In this document: one piece after another, positions 7,258-13,641 of the stretch
Position numbering within the stretch: position 1 is the stretch's first letter
How the letters are laid out: each line of letters opens with the position of its first letter
Origin: Candidatus Omnitrophota bacterium
Lineage (GTDB): Bacteria > Omnitrophota > Gorgyraeia > Duberdicusellales > 4484-171
Reading direction: 5' to 3'
Length of the DNA: 15,574 bases
NCBI GenBank assembly: GCA_023818995.1
Contig: JAMWDA010000016.1
Coordinates: 1-15,574 of the forward strand
The notes under the pieces: model-generated
What the model was told of the DNA's origin: nothing
Databases searched by the model: none
Seen by the model: only the letters and a program-made list of their open reading frames with translations
Made by a program: the position numbers and the translations under genes

Positions 7258-7284
7258 AAGGATGTTATTTAATACAGGGAGGTG
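7258..7284 (+). promoter_or_regulatory. Candidate CsrA-binding leader of the flagellin gene
   Basis: Two ANGGA motifs occur in the flagellin leader: AAGGA at 7258-7262 and AGGGA at 7276-7280. The second is embedded in the Shine-Dalgarno sequence GGGAGGTG (7277-7284), five bases before ATG 7289. A third, AAGGA at 7211-7215, lies at the end of csrA. Paired sites with one over the Shine-Dalgarno sequence are the known arrangement by which CsrA blocks flagellin (hag) translation in Bacillus. The 14-base segment between the two leader sites forms only a weak hairpin. Confidence 0.55.
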
Positions 7285-7288
7285 AAAG

Positions 7289-8149
7289 ATGCCAATCTAT
7301 ACGCTTACCAATATTCCTTCTATGCGTGCTCAGAGGTATCTGGGTATTGCCCAGAGAGCCTTAAATATCACCTTAGAAAGATTATCCTCAGGTAAAAGAA
7401 TTAATCGTGCCCAGGATGATGCTGCAGGTTTACTTTTAGTTACAAGGTTTACCAAGAGTATTCAAGCATGGGATACAGGAGGTAATAACCTACGTATGGG
7501 TTTAGACCTTCTTTCTACTGCGGATAGTTTTACCAGTGTAATATTAGAGGATTTACAGAGATTAAATGAGTTAGCTAACCAGGCCAATAATGGATTACTT
7601 TCTGATGATGAGAGAGAACTCCTCAATATGGAATTTCGCGAGATTGTCCCTGAGATTCAACGCTTGGCAACAAATACAAAATTTTTAGGTAAAACCCTTC
7701 TTACAGGTAGTCTATCTGTAGCTGTGCAAGCTGGTGAGGGAGCAAGTAATGTAGTTACTGTGATAATAAGATGGCAGAGTGGTGCTGCAGCAAGTGGTGG
7801 TTTAACTATAGGTGGTAATGGTTTAAATATTAGTGGCCTAAGTATTGGAACAGCAGCAGAAGCTTTAAGCACTCTCCAGAGTTTATCTCAATATGCTTTT
7901 CCCAGAATTACAAACTTTATGGCTAATATTGGTGCACAGGCAGCAGCATTTACTAAGAGTGTGGATGCAACCGATGCTTTGGTAGAGAACTTAATCTCTT
8001 CAAGGGGTAGAATTGAGAATGCTGATCTGGCAGAGGAGACTACCAATTTGACTAATTATCAGATCGTTGTGCAATCAGGTATCTCTGCTTTAGTTCAGGC
8101 TAATGCTGCCCAAACTTTAGCCTTAGCCCTTTTAGGTGGAGGAGCATAA
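7289..8149 (+). CDS. fliC: Flagellin (filament protein)
   Basis: The 286-residue protein has the flagellin N-terminal D0/D1 region (RAQRYLGIAQRALNITLERLSSGKRINRAQDDAAGLLLVTRF, about 13-55; then LQRLNELANQANNGLLSDDERELLNMEFREIVPEIQRLATNTKFLGKTLLTG to about 140). It also has the C-terminal D1/D0 region (RGRIENADLAEETTNLTNYQIVVQSGISALVQANAAQTLALALL). The central variable part is short, about 80 glycine-, serine- and alanine-rich residues, so this is a compact flagellin. The C-terminus ends in GGGA beyond the usual leucine-rich end. ATG 7289 follows a perfect GGAGGTGA. Expression is set by the sigma-28 promoter before csrA, probable CsrA repression, and a terminator directly after the gene. It is a likely substrate of the DUF115 protein encoded downstream. 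Confidence 0.97.
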   Translation: MPIYTLTNIPSMRAQRYLGIAQRALNITLERLSSGKRINRAQDDAAGLLLVTRFTKSIQAWDTGGNNLRMGLDLLSTADSFTSVILEDLQRLNELANQANNGLLSDDERELLNMEFREIVPEIQRLATNTKFLGKTLLTGSLSVAVQAGEGASNVVTVIIRWQSGAAASGGLTIGGNGLNISGLSIGTAAEALSTLQSLSQYAFPRITNFMANIGAQAAAFTKSVDATDALVENLISSRGRIENADLAEETTNLTNYQIVVQSGISALVQANAAQTLALALLGGGA

Positions 8150-8155
8150 TTTTAT

Positions 8156-8196
8156 TTACGCCAGGAGATTAATCCTGGCGTAAGTTTTATTATTTT
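8156..8196 (+). terminator. Intrinsic terminator after flagellin
   Basis: TTACGCCAGGA (8156-8166) and TCCTGGCGTAA (8173-8183) form a perfect 11-bp stem with loop GATTAA, followed by GTTTTATTATTTT. It ends the flagellin transcript only seven bases after the stop codon. The next gene, flaG, starts 14 bases after the T-rich run with no clear promoter of its own, so flaG-fliD may depend on read-through. Confidence 0.93.
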
Positions 8197-8209
8197 AAAT
8201 TTTTAAGTT

Positions 8210-8644
8210 ATGGATAAAGAAATAAAAGGATTAGAAGAGATTAATTTTGAAAAGATAAAGGAAAAATTCTTTTATCTTAATAATTTAAAGTTCAAAAGAA
8301 TTGGTAAGAGTAATGTGAGTGTCCATAAATTAAGAGATGAATTTAAAGAGATAAAAGATAAATTTGAATTTAAGGAGAGTAAAGATATAGATAAAGATGT
8401 TTTTAAGAGAGTAGAGGAGATAGCAGAGAAGATAAAGGAGAGTTCGCTATTTATTCGTTTTGCTGAGGATGAAGGAGCTATAAGGGCACATATCTTTCAT
8501 AGAATTACTAAACAACTTCTCGTCGTTATCCCTTATATAGGGATAAAAGATGAAGATAACCTTTATTTAGACAATTTTAATAATCGTATCTTATCTTATT
8601 ATGATAGTGTATTTAAGGGTTTAAATGTAGATAGAGAGGTATGA
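8210..8644 (+). CDS. flaG: FlaG-family flagellar protein
   Basis: The protein has 144 residues. The first 85 or so are a charged, lysine-rich helical region. The C-terminal part (about 88-125: SSLFIRFAEDEGAIRAHIFHRITKQLLVVIPYIGIKDEDNL) matches the FlaG domain, normally L.F..DE..G...V.V.D..T.EVIRQIP. FlaG lies between flagellin and fliD in many flagellated bacteria and influences filament length; its mechanism is unclear. There is no Shine-Dalgarno sequence before ATG 8210, only AT-rich DNA after the terminator. Its TGA overlaps the fliD ATG (ATGA), so the two genes are translationally coupled. Confidence 0.82.
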   Translation: MDKEIKGLEEINFEKIKEKFFYLNNLKFKRIGKSNVSVHKLRDEFKEIKDKFEFKESKDIDKDVFKRVEEIAEKIKESSLFIRFAEDEGAIRAHIFHRITKQLLVVIPYIGIKDEDNLYLDNFNNRILSYYDSVFKGLNVDREV

Positions 8645-10044
8645 TAGAGGGTATTACTAAAACGAGTATTGATGTTAATCTGATTGTTTCTCAGTTAGTT
8701 GGGAGAGCATCTCAACCCTTAGAAAGGTTAAAAGCACGCCGTGATGTTTTTCAAGAGCAATTAAGTGCACTACAACTTATTCAGAGTAAGCTAAGTAATC
8801 TAAGAAATATAGTTTATTCCCTTAGGAAGACAGGTTCAAGTAGTATATTTGGTAGAAAAGAGGCAATTTCTAGTAATGAGAGTGTTTTAACCGCTAATGT
8901 TTCTGGTATAGCATTAAAAGGTGTCTATGATATCAGCGTTAATAGCTTAGCTACCCAGCATAAGGTAGCCAGTGGGCAATTTATAAGCACAGACTTAGAT
9001 ATTGTTAACAATGAAGGGACAGGAACAAAGACATTTAAAATTACCATAAATGGTGTGGATACTGAGATAAGTGTGGATATAAATGCTGGCGATGAGAACG
9101 CAACTATTTTAAATAATATAGCAGATGCTATAAATTATTCTGGGGTAGAAGCAAAAGCAATTGTGGTTAATGAAACTTCTAATACCTCAAGATTAGTGAT
9201 CACCTCTACCAATAAGGGTTCAACTAACCAGATGAGTTTCTCGGATACAGGTGGCACATTACTAAAAACTATAGGAGTTATAGATATTGGTAATAATATT
9301 CAGTATGAGCTCGTTCCTGCCCAGGATTCTAACTTTACTATTGATACCTTGAACTTTGTTCGTCAAGATAATGTAATTAGTGATGCTATTCAAGGAGTTA
9401 CTTTAAATCTCTTATCCATAGGTAACTCTACTTTAACGGTTGATGAGGATACTAATGGTGTAATTTCCGCTCTTGAGGATTTTGTTAACACTTACAATGA
9501 GTTAATAAGTGAGATTAAAACTCAAACTGCCTACGATGTAGAAACAAAAGAAGCCTCTCCTTTAAATACCAATACTTTAATTAAGAGTATTCCTTATGAA
9601 TTGAGGAGTTTAGCTACAGGATTAGTGAGTGGCCAGCCTGAGGAGATAAATTCTCTTTTTAGAATTGGGATAGAGGTGGATAAAGAGGGAGTAATGTCCA
9701 TAGTTGATAGGGAGAGATTAGAAGCGGTTTTGGAAAGCGATCCCGGGAGCGTAGCTACTCTCTTTAATAACCCCTCCTTTGGTATAGCCTGGCGGATCTA
9801 CAATTACTTAGATAATATCTTAGGTTATAGCGGTAAAGTAACCAATAGTATAAATAATGTAAATAATCGTATTGAGGAGATAAACGAAGATATTGAGGAG
9901 TTTGAAGCTTATTTGGATAGATTAGAAGCAAAATTACTTGTGCAATGGTCAAAAGTAGAGTCCCTTATCTCCAACAATGATTCTTTAAGCTTATTTATGG
10001 CACAGAAACTTCTACCTTCCTATTATAATAGCCGTTCCTATTAA
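8641..10044 (+). CDS. fliD: Flagellar filament cap protein FliD (HAP2)
   Basis: The 467-residue protein shows the FliD N-terminal domain (ITKTSIDVNLIVSQLVGRASQPLERLKARRDVFQEQLSALQLIQSKLSNLRNIVYSLR, 4-63). The middle contains a flagellin-hook-IN-like repeat (TKTFKITINGVDTEISVDINAGDENATILNNIADAINYSGVEAKAIV, about 128-178). The C-terminal FliD domain runs from about 245 (GVTLNLLSIGNSTLTV...FVNTYNELISEIKTQTAYD) to the final coiled coil NNRIEEINEDIEEFEAYLDRLEAKLLVQWSKVESLIS. It forms the cap at the filament tip under which flagellin folds. The start overlaps the flaG stop as ATGA. The 135 bp after it hold no clear terminator. Confidence 0.95.
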   Translation: MIEGITKTSIDVNLIVSQLVGRASQPLERLKARRDVFQEQLSALQLIQSKLSNLRNIVYSLRKTGSSSIFGRKEAISSNESVLTANVSGIALKGVYDISVNSLATQHKVASGQFISTDLDIVNNEGTGTKTFKITINGVDTEISVDINAGDENATILNNIADAINYSGVEAKAIVVNETSNTSRLVITSTNKGSTNQMSFSDTGGTLLKTIGVIDIGNNIQYELVPAQDSNFTIDTLNFVRQDNVISDAIQGVTLNLLSIGNSTLTVDEDTNGVISALEDFVNTYNELISEIKTQTAYDVETKEASPLNTNTLIKSIPYELRSLATGLVSGQPEEINSLFRIGIEVDKEGVMSIVDRERLEAVLESDPGSVATLFNNPSFGIAWRIYNYLDNILGYSGKVTNSINNVNNRIEEINEDIEEFEAYLDRLEAKLLVQWSKVESLISNNDSLSLFMAQKLLPSYYNSRSY

Positions 10045-10179
10045 ATTTAAATAAATATTTTTTTGTTTTAAAATGTTAGGTTATGTTTGGTAAGGGGAAA
10101 ATATCAGCGATAAGGAGCAAATAAGAAGAATAAACATTTACGCATTCGTTTGTAATTTATCAAAGGGAATTCTTAAATA

Positions 10180-10386
10180 ATGAAAGCAATTCAATATGAA
10201 ATTATAAGAGTTTTAAAAGAGGAGAATCCAACTTATGCTCATCCTATAAGATCTTATGATTTAGCTAAAAGGCTAAGGGTTAATCCTTCCTATCTGCGTT
10301 TGCAGATTGCTTTTTTAAAGGGTATCGTGGGAGTAAGAAGGGGTAAAAGAGGTGGATATTATTTATTAACCGAGGATAATCATTAA
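10180..10386 (+). CDS. Minimal Rrf2-like winged-helix protein
   Basis: This 68-residue protein looks like the DNA-binding half of an Rrf2-type regulator. Residues 21-43 (AHPIRSYDLAKRLRVNPSYLRLQ) fit the helix-turn-helix, usually S..IA..L.IS..YL...L. Residues 44-63 (IAFLKGIVGVRRGKRGGYYL) fit the recognition end and wing, usually L...GLV...RG..GGY.L. The C-terminal dimerisation helix and the three iron-sulfur cysteines of full Rrf2 proteins are absent, and the protein contains no cysteine. Such a small wing could bind DNA as a dimer or act as an adaptor. There is no Shine-Dalgarno sequence before ATG 10180. The next gene starts nine bases after the stop. Its target, possibly this cluster, is unknown. 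Confidence 0.65.
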   Translation: MKAIQYEIIRVLKEENPTYAHPIRSYDLAKRLRVNPSYLRLQIAFLKGIVGVRRGKRGGYYLLTEDNH

Positions 10387-10395
10387 AGGATAAAT

Positions 10396-10665
10396 ATGGT
10401 AAACCAAGAATATAATAATCTAAAGGAGATAGTTTCTTATTTAAGAAAGGGTAAGATTGCTTTAGCTACCCAGTTAATCCCCAAGTTTACCGAGATTCTA
10501 AAGAGTTTACTTGCTTATCAAGATAAGGAAGGGATGAAGTATATTGCAGAAGTCACCCGAGGAATTTTAGATAGTTTTCAACGTAAGGATTATGTTTTAA
10601 TGGCAGATTTAATAGAGTATGAAGTAATACCCCTTATAGAGAAGGTATTGAAAGGGATAAGTTAA
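10396..10665 (+). CDS. Small all-helical flagellar-cluster protein
   Basis: I do not recognise this 89-residue protein. It appears wholly alpha-helical (four helices: NNLKEIVSYLRKGKIALATQLIPKFTEILKSLLAY, MKYIAEVTRGILDSFQRKDY and LMADLIEYEVIPLIEKVLKGI). It lacks a signal peptide or membrane segment and has a repeated pattern of short helices joined by RKGK and RKD turns. Size and fold class resemble flagellar chaperones such as FliT, and it directly precedes the DUF115 gene, so a helper or adaptor role in flagellin handling is possible. AAAGGA lies seven bases before ATG 10396. It probably forms an operon with the preceding winged-helix gene. Confidence 0.6.
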   Translation: MVNQEYNNLKEIVSYLRKGKIALATQLIPKFTEILKSLLAYQDKEGMKYIAEVTRGILDSFQRKDYVLMADLIEYEVIPLIEKVLKGIS

Positions 10666-10688
10666 TGTTCAGCTCTTAAATTCTAACA

Positions 10689-12572
10689 ATGACCGAGACC
10701 ATTTATAAAAACAATTTAGATGCTTTAAAACAGACTCGCCCTGCACTTTATAAAAGGATATTAGCTGTTGAAGATAAACCCTCTATAGAGGTTTTAACTT
10801 CTAAGTGTGGTATTTTCACTTTGCGTGTGGAAGGAGTATTTTTCCATAGTCTTTATAATCCCATAAAAGAAGTAGATTATTTAATAGAAGACTTGGATAT
10901 AGAGAATATTTACAATCTTGTTGCTTTAGGGTTTGGGTTAGGTTATCATATAAAAAGGATATGGAGTGATAGAAATTTTAAGGGTAGAATGCTTATTATA
11001 GAAAAAGAGCCGGCTATCTTTAAGAAAGCGTTAGAGATAATAGATTTTTCCCAGTTACTAAAAGATAAAGGTGTATATATTATCTTAGAAGAAGATGCTT
11101 CTTTAGTCTCGCGTATTATAGAGAATTCAAATTTTTTTCGTGTTAACGATATGGCAGGAGTAGATACTATTTTACATCCACCAAGTGTGCACACATATCT
11201 GGAATATTATTTAGAGATATTAAAGAGTATTCGTAACTGTATGAGTTGGCAGCAGCTGTCATTAGGGACACTTAATACCTTCAAGAATATCTGGCAGGAG
11301 AATAGTTTAGATAATCTTTTTGATGTGGTAAATTCTTTAGGGCTTAGCGATTTAAAAGGGTTATTTATGAATATGCCTGCGATAATTGTCTCTGCTGGTC
11401 CATCTTTGAATAACGATATAGATGGTTTAAAGAGAGCGAAAGGTAGAATTCCTATATTTTGTGTAGGCACAGCATTAAAGGTTTTACTTAACGCTGGCAT
11501 AGAGCCGGATTTTGTAGTAGTTGTTGATGCTCATCCTAAGGTTCTTAAACAATTTGAGGGAATAAGTGTTCCTAAGAGTAGTTATCTTGTAGCTAGTGAT
11601 TTTGTGCGAAAAGAGATTGTAGATATGTTTAAGCCAAAGTATTTTTTTTACTCTTGTAATAACCATTTTTCTATATTCCTGCCTGATAGTCAAAGAAAAG
11701 GAATAGTGTTTAGTGGTGGTTCAGTAGCACATGCTTGTATAGATATTGCTGTGCAAATGGGGTTTAATCCCATTATTTTAGTTGGTCAAGATTTAAGTTT
11801 TTGTGATGGCAGAACACACGCTAAAGGCACAATGTATGATGGAGTAAGTTTAAGTTTTAGCGATGAGGAGTCATTTGAGAAACAGGGATTTATGTGGGTT
11901 AAAGGGAATTATGAGGAGAAAGTTCTAACTAATCAAGTTTTTTTTATTTTTTTAGAGAATATGAAGAGGTATATAAAGAATCATCTCAATGTGAAATTTA
12001 TAAACTCTACATCAGGGGGAGCATTTATTGAAGGAACAAAGCTTATCTCTTTAGAAGAGGTATTGAAAGATTATAGTCAAGCCTCATTTAGCGAGGTGGT
12101 GAAAGAGGCGATAAAGGAAAAGATAGATAGTTTTAAACCCGATATAGAGGCGTTTAGGAATAATTTAGAAGAGAGTTTATCCCAGATAAGGTTATTGAGA
12201 GATAATTTACAAGAAGGTTATGAGAAGGCAAAGAAATTAAAAGAGCTTATTTCTTCCGCTTCTGATAATAGAGAAGAGATCCGTCAGCTTGCTTTAGATT
12301 TAGAGAATTTGGGTAGAGAGATAGATAAGAATCCCTTTAGTCCTTGTTTGATTTACGGTAGTGGCTACTATCTTTATCTTTTATTAGATATAAGTTCAAG
12401 ATTTAGCCGTATAGAAGTTGAGGCACAGAAGAAGGTAACAGAATCCGCTTATGAAGTTTACAAAGGTTTTTTAGATTCAGCAGAGTTTATTTTAGAGAGG
12501 ATAGAAGGAATTTTGCTAAGGGTGAGGAAGAAGATAAGCAGTGAGGAGTATACACGAAGTATAGAATACTAA
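10689..12572 (+). CDS. DUF115 / Maf-type flagellin glycosylation protein
   Basis: This 627-residue protein has the DUF115 core of the motility-associated factor (Maf) family. Residues about 229-290 contain MPAIIVSAGPSLNNDIDGL, FCVGTALKVLLNAGIEPDFVVVVDAH, and about 342-372 contain GGSVAHACIDIAVQMGFNPIILVGQDLSFCDGRTHA. The N-terminal 200 residues fit the family's preceding domain (YNLVALGFGLGYHIKRIW...LIIEKEPAIF). The last 150 residues are coiled and helical. In Campylobacter, Helicobacter, Aeromonas and Clostridium, Maf proteins are needed to attach nonulosonic acids (pseudaminic or legionaminic type) to flagellin before export. That role is likely here, next to flagellin, FliD and FliS genes, although no complete sugar-synthesis pathway is visible. 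There is no Shine-Dalgarno sequence before ATG 10689. fliS starts five bases after the stop. Confidence 0.9.
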   Translation: MTETIYKNNLDALKQTRPALYKRILAVEDKPSIEVLTSKCGIFTLRVEGVFFHSLYNPIKEVDYLIEDLDIENIYNLVALGFGLGYHIKRIWSDRNFKGRMLIIEKEPAIFKKALEIIDFSQLLKDKGVYIILEEDASLVSRIIENSNFFRVNDMAGVDTILHPPSVHTYLEYYLEILKSIRNCMSWQQLSLGTLNTFKNIWQENSLDNLFDVVNSLGLSDLKGLFMNMPAIIVSAGPSLNNDIDGLKRAKGRIPIFCVGTALKVLLNAGIEPDFVVVVDAHPKVLKQFEGISVPKSSYLVASDFVRKEIVDMFKPKYFFYSCNNHFSIFLPDSQRKGIVFSGGSVAHACIDIAVQMGFNPIILVGQDLSFCDGRTHAKGTMYDGVSLSFSDEESFEKQGFMWVKGNYEEKVLTNQVFFIFLENMKRYIKNHLNVKFINSTSGGAFIEGTKLISLEEVLKDYSQASFSEVVKEAIKEKIDSFKPDIEAFRNNLEESLSQIRLLRDNLQEGYEKAKKLKELISSASDNREEIRQLALDLENLGREIDKNPFSPCLIYGSGYYLYLLLDISSRFSRIEVEAQKKVTESAYEVYKGFLDSAEFILERIEGILLRVRKKISSEEYTRSIEY

Positions 12573-12577
12573 GAATT

Positions 12578-13015
12578 ATGGATGAGAGTAAAAGATATAA
12601 ATTAGAGAAATTAAAATCTTCTTCTGACCTGGAAGCATTGATTATGCTTTACGATGAGATGGTTGTCTGTTTTGAGGAGGCAAAGGAGCTATTTAAATCA
12701 AATAAGCATGATAGATTTAGGGAGAAGGTTGATTGGATAAAGAAGATAATAGAAGGATTAATGAGGATTCTAAATTTTGATATAGACTACAATTTAGCAG
12801 GTAACTTATATAGGATTTACGATTATGTTTTAAGAAGACTAACTGTTGCTCAAGCAATTGTTCGTCAAACACCTAAGATTGTAGATGAGTGTTATAAGAT
12901 AATCTCTGATTTAAGAGAGGGATGGGTAAAGGTAAAAGAGAAAGGGGATATAACTGAGGAGTTTAGAACCCATCTGGCAACACAGGAGAAGAATTTCTTG
13001 AATATCCAGATATAA
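12578..13015 (+). CDS. fliS: Flagellin export chaperone FliS
   Basis: The 145-residue helical protein matches FliS. LEALIMLYDEMVVCFEEAKELFKSN (about 19-43) stands for the usual LI.LLYDG....L..A. The stretch IIEGLMRILNFDIDYNLAGNLYRIYDYVLRRLTVA (about 64-98) stands for the usual I..L...LD...G.E...NL..LYDYM...L. FliS binds the C-terminus of flagellin, preventing premature polymerisation and escorting it to the export gate. It is slightly longer than typical (about 125-135) at the C-terminus. It lies five bases after the Maf-type gene with no Shine-Dalgarno sequence, so coupling is likely. It is the last flagellar gene before the long regulatory gap. Confidence 0.9.
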   Translation: MDESKRYKLEKLKSSSDLEALIMLYDEMVVCFEEAKELFKSNKHDRFREKVDWIKKIIEGLMRILNFDIDYNLAGNLYRIYDYVLRRLTVAQAIVRQTPKIVDECYKIISDLREGWVKVKEKGDITEEFRTHLATQEKNFLNIQI

Positions 13016-13020
13016 CCCAA

Positions 13021-13069
13021 TTCCACCTAGAGATTCCACCCGCCGGGTGGAATCCACCCGGCGGGTGGA
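13021..13069. repeat. Tandem TCCACCC...GGGTGGA palindromes after fliS
   Basis: After an isolated half-unit TTCCACCT (13021-13028) come two contiguous hairpins: TTCCACCC-GCC-GGGTGGAA at 13034-13052 and TCCACCC-GGC-GGGTGGA at 13053-13069. The centres are mirror variants of each other, and the second is identical to the flgK-flgL palindrome. They are followed by two G-runs (GAGGGG and AAAGGGGGG, up to 13090) and not by a T-tract. They start six bases after the fliS stop and end 23 bases before the riboswitch promoter, so they mark the boundary between the two transcription units. Confidence 0.8.
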
Positions 13070-13091
13070 ATGAGGGGATAGAAAGGGGGGC

Positions 13092-13120
13092 TTGAAAAAT
13101 ATGTTTTTTTATGGTATATA
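13092..13120 (+). promoter_or_regulatory. Housekeeping-type promoter of the riboswitch transcript
   Basis: TTGAAA (13092-13097) and TATATA (13115-13120) are separated by 17 bases, with TGG directly before the -10 forming an extended -10 element. Transcription would start near 13127, about 26 bases before the first paired base of the riboswitch. The spacing and strength make this the likely promoter for the leader and the operon beginning at 13750. Confidence 0.75.
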
Positions 13121-13152
13121 TATATCAGACAATCAGGTTATAACTATAAAAA

Positions 13153-13252
13153 GGGTATCCGATAAGAGCAAACTCGTGGAAACACGAGGGCGCAAAGCTA
13201 TTGGGCCTAAAGGAGATTATCTCCCATGGTTGCCAGGTTACCGAAGGTACCT
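13153..13252 (+). ncRNA. GEMM-I cyclic-dinucleotide riboswitch (A20 variant)
   Basis: The conserved GEMM-I core is complete. P1 forms from GGGTATC (13153-13159) and GGTACCT (13246-13252). GCAAAC is at 13168-13173. P2 has stem CTCGTG/CACGAG (13173-13178 and 13183-13188) capped by a GAAA tetraloop. GCGCAAAGC (with the intercalating adenine at 13194) is followed by GGGCCTAA. P3 is GGAGA/TCTCC (13212-13216 and 13220-13224), followed by the tetraloop-receptor and closing motif ATGGTTGCCAGGTTACCGA. The base at 13167, equivalent to Vc2 position 20, is A. G there selects c-di-GMP; natural A20 variants respond to 3',3'-cGAMP or to both ligands. A terminator follows, so control is probably by transcription attenuation of the exported-protein operon from 13750. 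Confidence 0.93.
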
Positions 13253-13274
13253 AAAAATTTTTTTAGGTTAATTC

Positions 13275-13306
13275 ATAACCGCGCCATAAAGCGCGGTTAT
13301 TTTTTT
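13275..13306 (+). terminator. Intrinsic terminator of the riboswitch expression platform
   Basis: ATAACCGCGC (13275-13284) and GCGCGGTTAT (13291-13300) form a perfect 10-bp GC-rich stem with loop CATAAA, followed by TTTTTT. Between it and the aptamer, ACCTAAAA (13249-13256) can pair with TTTTAGGT (13261-13268), competing with P1. GGTTA (13266-13270) can pair with TAACC (13276-13280) in the terminator's left arm. These mutually exclusive pairings are the usual raw material of a riboswitch switch. Confidence 0.92.
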
Positions 13307-13622
13307 ATATAGCACGGATAAGGGCTAATCTGTGCTTGAAATTAGAAAAATTAGGTTAGGGCTTAGGTAAGGAAATGATTTTTTTAGAGAGAGATAAAAA
13401 TTGTTTTTATAATTTTAATCTATTTTTTCCCTTTCTCTTTAACCCTACCTATATTAAAAACAAAATTCTAATCAAGAAATTTGAAGCACAAAAGTTTTAT
13501 AGAAACTTAGGGAGATTGGTTGTTGATATTCAGATTTTAGATTTTGGATTTTACGTTTTCTTATTAATCTCCTTACCTAAGCCCGGACATTTTTATAGCC
13601 GATTAGCCCATCGGTATATAAT
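13304..13622. repeat. ~320-bp region bounded by an imperfect inverted repeat
   Basis: The left end (13304-13376) and the reverse complement of the right end (13567-13622) share collinear blocks: TTATATA, GGGCTAATC (13322-13330 with 13601-13609) and the 15-mer GGGCTTAGGTAAGGA (13359-13373 with 13570-13584). Each end also folds locally into a hairpin displaying the same GGGCTAA loop sequence on a different stem: AGCACGGA/TCTGTGCT on the left, and CCGAT/ATCGG on the right. The interior 13377-13566 is AT-rich and shows no credible gene. This could be a miniature inverted-repeat element, or a structured leader for the downstream operon. I see no transposase and no clear target-site duplication. 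Confidence 0.6.
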
Positions 13623-13641
13623 TTGGCGTCCGGGCTGTTTT
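13580..13641 (+). terminator. Long structured hairpin, possibly a second attenuator
   Basis: AGCCCGGAC (13580-13588) and GTCCGGGCT (13628-13636) form a perfect 9-bp GC-rich stem, followed by GTTTTCTTTT. Its 39-base loop contains another hairpin (CCGAT/ATCGG, 13599-13603 and 13610-13614). The shape fits a terminator with a branched top, or a structured regulatory RNA upstream of the gene at 13750. A small hairpin ACCTA/TAGGT (13647-13662) follows. It matches no RNA family that I recognise. Confidence 0.5.

Noticed and set aside
10085..10120. GCGATAA before the winged-helix gene as a sigma-28 -10
   Set aside because: The upstream TAAGGGGA is a poor -35 and only about 8 bases away.
13158..13165. 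TCCGATAA, a sigma-28 -10-like octamer
   Set aside because: No TAAAG-type -35 lies 11 bases upstream, and the bases belong to P1 and the core of the riboswitch.
13101..13271. A 56-codon ATG frame running through the whole riboswitch with G-rich sequence upstream
   Set aside because: Its ATG lies between the -35 and -10 boxes of the promoter, so the codon would not be in the mRNA. Every conserved base is explained by the GEMM-I aptamer.
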